NCBI GenBank assembly: GCA_035695825.1
Contig: DASRRH010000023.1
Location: 1 to 64,000 of the forward strand
Direction of reading: 5' to 3'
Length of the DNA stretch: 64,000 bases
DNA from: JAKEFM01 sp035695825
GTDB taxonomy: Bacteria; Planctomycetota; UBA1135; JAKEFM01
Positions within the stretch are counted from its first letter, which is position 1; every line of letters begins with the position of its first letter. The notes below the pieces were generated by a model that ran no database searches, was not told where the DNA came from, and saw only the letters and a list, made by a program, of their open reading frames with translations. Shown here one piece after another: positions 61,428-64,000 of the stretch. The position numbers and the translations under genes are program-made.

Positions 61428-61966
61428 CCGGGATCTCCCGCCGCCCGACGGCGGCGCACCGGCGCCGAGGAGGCCCCGGACAAGCGCTGGCGGAACTGGC
61501 ACCGTTGCGCGTGGCAGAGGGCGAGGCCGAGCGCGTCGGCGGCGTCCGCGGGGCGAGGAGCGACGGAGAGTCCGAGCCAGGCCCCGACGAGGCTGGCGAC
61601 CTGGGGTTTCGAGGCGCCTCCGTGGCCCACGACCGAGCGCTTTACCTCGGCGGGGGCATACTCGTGGACGGCGAGCCCCGCCTCGGAGGCCGCGAGCAGG
61701 ATCACCCCTCGGGCCTCCCCGATGCGCAGGGCGGCGCGGGCGTTCCGGCCGACGAACGGGGTCTCGAGCGCCACCTCGTCGGGGCGGTGTTCCAGGAAGA
61801 GCCGAGCGAGCCCCCCGTGGAGAGCGCGCAGGCCGTCGCCCGCGGGCGACCCGCGCGGATCGACCCGGAGAGCCCCCGCCGCGACGAACTTCGGCCCCCG
61901 ATTCGTCATGTCGAGGACCCCGTAGCCTGAAACCCTGGTGCCGGGGTCGATTCCGAAGATTCGCAA
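61424..61966 (-). CDS. ruvC: Holliday junction resolvase RuvC
   Basis: The product is 180 residues from TTG 61966, with a GGAGGG ribosome binding site upstream. FGIDPGTRVSGYGV gives Asp7, EVALETPFVGRNARAALRIG gives Glu68, and DAADALGLALCH gives Asp141 and Asp144, the four metal-binding acids of RuvC. The tail beyond the domain is basic. It cuts four-way DNA junctions with RuvAB, which are not in this window. It is the first gene of a seven-gene minus-strand operon. Confidence 0.92.
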   Translation of the reverse strand: MRIFGIDPGTRVSGYGVLDMTNRGPKFVAAGALRVDPRGSPAGDGLRALHGGLARLFLEHRPDEVALETPFVGRNARAALRIGEARGVILLAASEAGLAVHEYAPAEVKRSVVGHGGASKPQVASLVGAWLGLSVAPRPADAADALGLALCHAQRCQFRQRLSGASSAPVRRRRAAGDPG

Positions 61967-61984
61967 GGGGGGGGCCCTCCTACC

Positions 61985-62015
61985 TGATCCACAGGCGGCC
62001 GAGAGGTTATCCACA
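61985..62015. promoter_or_regulatory. Two DnaA-box-like sites between ruvC and ispD
   Basis: TTATCCACA at 62007-62015 is a perfect consensus DnaA box and TGATCCACA at 61985-61993 differs at one base; they are 22 bases apart, two helix turns, in the same orientation. They lie in the 115-base gap between the divergent ruvC and ispD starts, together with the most AT-rich short stretch of the neighbourhood (around 62026-62037). They could link expression of one or both genes to DnaA. Two boxes alone do not make an origin. Confidence 0.55.
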
Positions 62016-62044
62016 GGGTTTCCACCAATCAATAAGAGGCTGCT

Positions 62045-62081
62045 TTGCTCCCCCTCCGGGGAGGGCGCTACCATCGGCGGG
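62045..62081 (+). promoter_or_regulatory. Candidate ispD promoter with start codon at the transcription start
   Basis: TTGCTC at 62045-62050 and TACCAT at 62069-62074 are 18 bases apart. The -10 ends seven bases before the ispD ATG at 62082, so the mRNA would begin at or next to the start codon. No ribosome binding site is needed or seen. Confidence 0.5.
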
Positions 62082-62768
62082 ATGGCCGTCGTTTCGGCGA
62101 TCGTCGTCGCCGCGGGCCATGGAGTGCGCCTCGGGGACGGACCGCGGAAGGCCCTGCGGACCCTCGCCGGCCGCCCCATGGTCGAGTGGTCGCTCGAGGC
62201 CCTCGCGGCGGTCCGCGAGATCGAGGAGATCGTGCTCGTCCTGGCTTCGGAGGACCTCCCGGGACCCGACTTCCGGCGCCACCGGGTCCGCTCCGCCGTC
62301 GAGGGGGGAGAGGAGCGCTTCGATTCGGTCCTCGCCGGAGTTCGCGCCGTCCGCGCGGCGAGCGAGATCCTCCTCGTCCACGACGCCGCTCGTCCCCTCG
62401 TCCGGACGGAGACCGTCCGCGCCGTGATCGCCGGGGCCGCGAGGTCGGGCGGCGCCATCGCGGCCGTCCCCGTCCCCGACACGCTGAAGCGCGTCGACGG
62501 GTCGGACCGGATCGTCGAGACGATCCCCCGGGAGTCGGTCTGGCTCGCCCAGACGCCGCAGGCGTTCGATCGCGCGCCCTTCGTCGAGGCGATGGAGGCG
62601 GCGGCGCGCCGCGGCGAGCGCCCGACGGACGACGCGGCCGTGGCGGAGCGCGCGGGGATGGCCGTCCTCGTCGTCCGGGGGGACGAGACGAACCTGAAGG
62701 TCACGGCGCCCGGCGACTTCTCCCTCGCCGAGCGCCTCCTCGCGGCCCGCGGGGCCGACCGCCCGTGA
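62082..62768 (+). CDS. ispD: 2-C-methyl-D-erythritol 4-phosphate cytidylyltransferase
   Basis: The product is 228 residues from ATG 62082. It has SAIVVAAGHGVRLGDGPRKA (nucleotide loop with the catalytic basic residues), VHDAARPLVRTETV and WLAQTPQAFDRAPF, and the KVTAPGDFSLAERLL C-terminus of the IspD family. It acts in the methylerythritol phosphate isoprenoid route. Its stop overlaps the ispF GTG by four bases. Confidence 0.93.
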   Translation: MAVVSAIVVAAGHGVRLGDGPRKALRTLAGRPMVEWSLEALAAVREIEEIVLVLASEDLPGPDFRRHRVRSAVEGGEERFDSVLAGVRAVRAASEILLVHDAARPLVRTETVRAVIAGAARSGGAIAAVPVPDTLKRVDGSDRIVETIPRESVWLAQTPQAFDRAPFVEAMEAAARRGERPTDDAAVAERAGMAVLVVRGDETNLKVTAPGDFSLAERLLAARGADRP

Positions 62769-63256
62769 CCGAGTTCCGCGTCGGCACGGGCTTCGACCTC
62801 CACCGCCTCGAGGCGGGGCGTCGCTTCGTTCTCGGCGGAGTCGAGATCCCCTTCGAGAAGGGCCCCGCCGGCCATTCGGACGGGGACGTCCTCCTCCACG
62901 CCGTCGCCGACGCCCTCCTCGGCGCGGCGGGCCTCGACGACCTGGGCTCCCTCTTCCCCGATACCGACCCGCGCTGGAAGGGCGCCGACAGCTCCCGCCT
63001 CCTCGCCGAGGTCGTGGCGAAGGTCCGCAGCGCAGGCTGGGCCGTCGTCAACGTCGATGCGGTGGTCCACCTCGAGCGCCCGAAGATCGCCGCCCGCCGC
63101 GGCGAGATCCGTTCGAACCTCTCCCGTCTCCTCGGGGTGCCCGTCGACCGCGTGAACCTGAAGGGGAAGACGGCGGAGGCCCTCGGGTGGATCGGTCAAG
63201 GAGACGCGGTCGCCGCGAGCGCGGTCGCGTTGCTGGCGGGTTCCCCGCCAAAGTGA
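62765..63256 (+). CDS. ispF: 2-C-methyl-D-erythritol 2,4-cyclodiphosphate synthase
   Basis: The product is 163 residues from GTG 62765. RVGTGFDLHRLE has the zinc Asp and His, GHSDGDVLLHAVADALLGAA the third His and substrate loop, and FPDTDPRWKGADS and KGKTAEALGWIGQGDAVAA complete the family set. It closes the ring to the cyclodiphosphate, the step after IspE. In some bacteria IspD and IspF are fused; here they are separate but overlap. A CCCCC-GTA-GGGGG hairpin follows at 63272-63284. Confidence 0.94.
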   Translation: MTEFRVGTGFDLHRLEAGRRFVLGGVEIPFEKGPAGHSDGDVLLHAVADALLGAAGLDDLGSLFPDTDPRWKGADSSRLLAEVVAKVRSAGWAVVNVDAVVHLERPKIAARRGEIRSNLSRLLGVPVDRVNLKGKTAEALGWIGQGDAVAASAVALLAGSPPK

Positions 63257-63469
63257 TCCGAGGGAGCCCCACCCCCGTAGGGGGGACAGGCCCCGAGACC
63301 GGGGATGCGGTGGAATCAGGGCTGTTCCTCGCGAGGTGACCCACCGGATTGCATTCGCCTGGTCCGAAGAGACTTGCGGCAGTCTTCGACACGAACGCAG
63401 GACGGGCTCGCATCGATCCCGCGTGCGCCGGCCGTCCACCGCCGGGAGATGGGTTCGAGGAGGGCTGCC

Positions 63470-64000
63470 TCAGAGCGACTGCCAGGGAACGGCGCGCACG
63501 CGGCGGGTCAACTTCTCAGGCCTCGTGCACCGGCAGACGACGAGGCCGCGGCGCGCGAGCCCGGGGTATCGATCGAGGAAGCGCTCCGCCCCTCGGGCGT
63601 CCTCCGGACGCGGACGCTCCGTGTACTTGACCTCGATCGGGATGGCCTCGCGAGGGAGCTCGAGGACGAAGTCGACCTCCGCGCCGTCGACCGTCCGCCA
63701 GTAGCTCAGCCGGCGGGTCCTCCCGACGTAGCCGATCCTCGCCGCGAGCTCGCAGGCGACCCAGTGCTCGAGGAGCGGCCGTCCCTCCGTCGCCAGGATC
63801 CCCCTCTCCAGGGGGAGCCTCGCGAGCGCGTTCCGGACCCCGACGTCGAAGAAGTAGAACTTGGGAGTCTTGAGGACCCGGACCCGGCCCGAGCGGGAGA
63901 AGGGCGGGAGGGTGAACCCGAGCAGGGTGTCCTCCAGCACGGCGTAGAACCCCCGGATCGTGGTGAGGGCGACGCCGGACTCCTGCGAGATCTTCGTGAG
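63470..64000 (-). CDS. DUF4143-type ATPase C-terminal part, 5' end cut by window edge
   Basis: The frame is open to the last base, so only the C-terminal 176 residues are visible. LTKISQESGVALTTIRGFYA is the winged-helix part, KTPKFYFFDVGVRNAL the DUF4143 start, and LEHWVACELAARIGY, LSYWRTVDGAEVDFVLEL and AIPIEVKYTERP the PD-(D/E)XK-like part with Asp, Glu-x-Lys. The missing N-terminus should be a P-loop ATPase. Such genes are common, often mobile, and of unclear role. It converges with ispF; the 213-base gap between holds no gene. Confidence 0.85.
   Translation of the reverse strand, partial: LTKISQESGVALTTIRGFYAVLEDTLLGFTLPPFSRSGRVRVLKTPKFYFFDVGVRNALARLPLERGILATEGRPLLEHWVACELAARIGYVGRTRRLSYWRTVDGAEVDFVLELPREAIPIEVKYTERPRPEDARGAERFLDRYPGLARRGLVVCRCTRPEKLTRRVRAVPWQSL

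Noticed and set aside
61985..62040. Replication origin
   Set aside because: Only two DnaA-type boxes, no long AT-rich unwinding region, and no dnaA, dnaN or other origin-linked genes nearby.
63272..63284. CCCCC-GTA-GGGGG hairpin as the ispF terminator
   Set aside because: The stem is short and no T run follows on either strand; noted in the ispF entry but not listed as a terminator.

Overview
The window is 64 kb of very GC-rich bacterial DNA. Its gene style points to a deep-branching planctomycete-like bacterium: large secreted FG-GAP propeller proteins, a shared C-terminal domain on secreted proteins, a Ser/Thr kinase fused to a sulfatase-modifying-type domain beside an ECF sigma factor, and small Cys-rich families. 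This is inferred from protein resemblance; there is no rRNA or marker tree here. Gene density is high, and start/stop overlaps of the ATGA/GTGA type are the rule inside operons.

Layout. (1) 1-3136 looks like the right end of an integrated element. It carries four to five unrecognised genes, a cluster of TTGACCACC sites and the displaced 3' half of a tRNA-Pro(GGG) gene, followed by the old tRNA terminator. (2) 3200-10613 holds a small helix-turn-helix gene, an efflux-type operon (membrane-fusion protein, ABC ATPase, two FtsX-type permeases), a coupled zinc dehydrogenase and a Fic protein. (3) 10678-11565 is a thioredoxin-like gene interrupted by an in-frame TGA, with a hairpin placed as in bacterial selenocysteine insertion elements; it is the most interesting locus in the window. 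(4) 11696-20652 is a complete arginine operon, argR-C-B-D-F-G-H, an N-acetylglutamate-synthase-type GNAT and argJ, with a pair of ARG boxes over the promoter. (5) 20659-28720 contains mostly secreted or membrane proteins of unknown role plus an SDR oxidoreductase. (6) 28820-33870 is a molybdenum aldehyde-oxidoreductase operon of PaoABC/YagTSR type, extended by a small Cys-rich protein and a secreted HExxH peptidase. (7) 34021-34972 has a PIN-type toxin-antitoxin pair and a lone ribbon-helix-helix gene. (8) 35048-39466 has a divergent ECF sigma factor and a giant kinase. (9) 39467-48024 is a plastic island: two FG-GAP proteins, one with a seven-bladed propeller inserted into a metalloprotease, imperfect direct repeats, a dead ISL3-type transposase remnant, a possible HEPN protein and an orphan C-terminal domain. 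(10) 48115-63256 returns to housekeeping: glycosyltransferase, acyl-CoA synthetase, SixA, a thiD/DHH/TIM-barrel/purB operon, and a ruvC-to-vanZ operon with flhG-, comEA-, nadC- and rsbW-like genes. Divergent from the latter, across two DnaA-box-like sites, lie ispD and ispF. (11) The right edge cuts a DUF4143-type ATPase.

Several operons work as units. The arg cluster covers the whole route from glutamate and acetyl-CoA to arginine apart from carbamoyl-phosphate synthesis, with ArgR able to regulate its own transcript. The Pao-like operon supplies Fe-S, molybdopterin and FAD subunits of one probably exported enzyme. Several genes have a TA(C/T)CAT hexamer ending only 6-7 bases before the start codon, suggesting leaderless transcripts.
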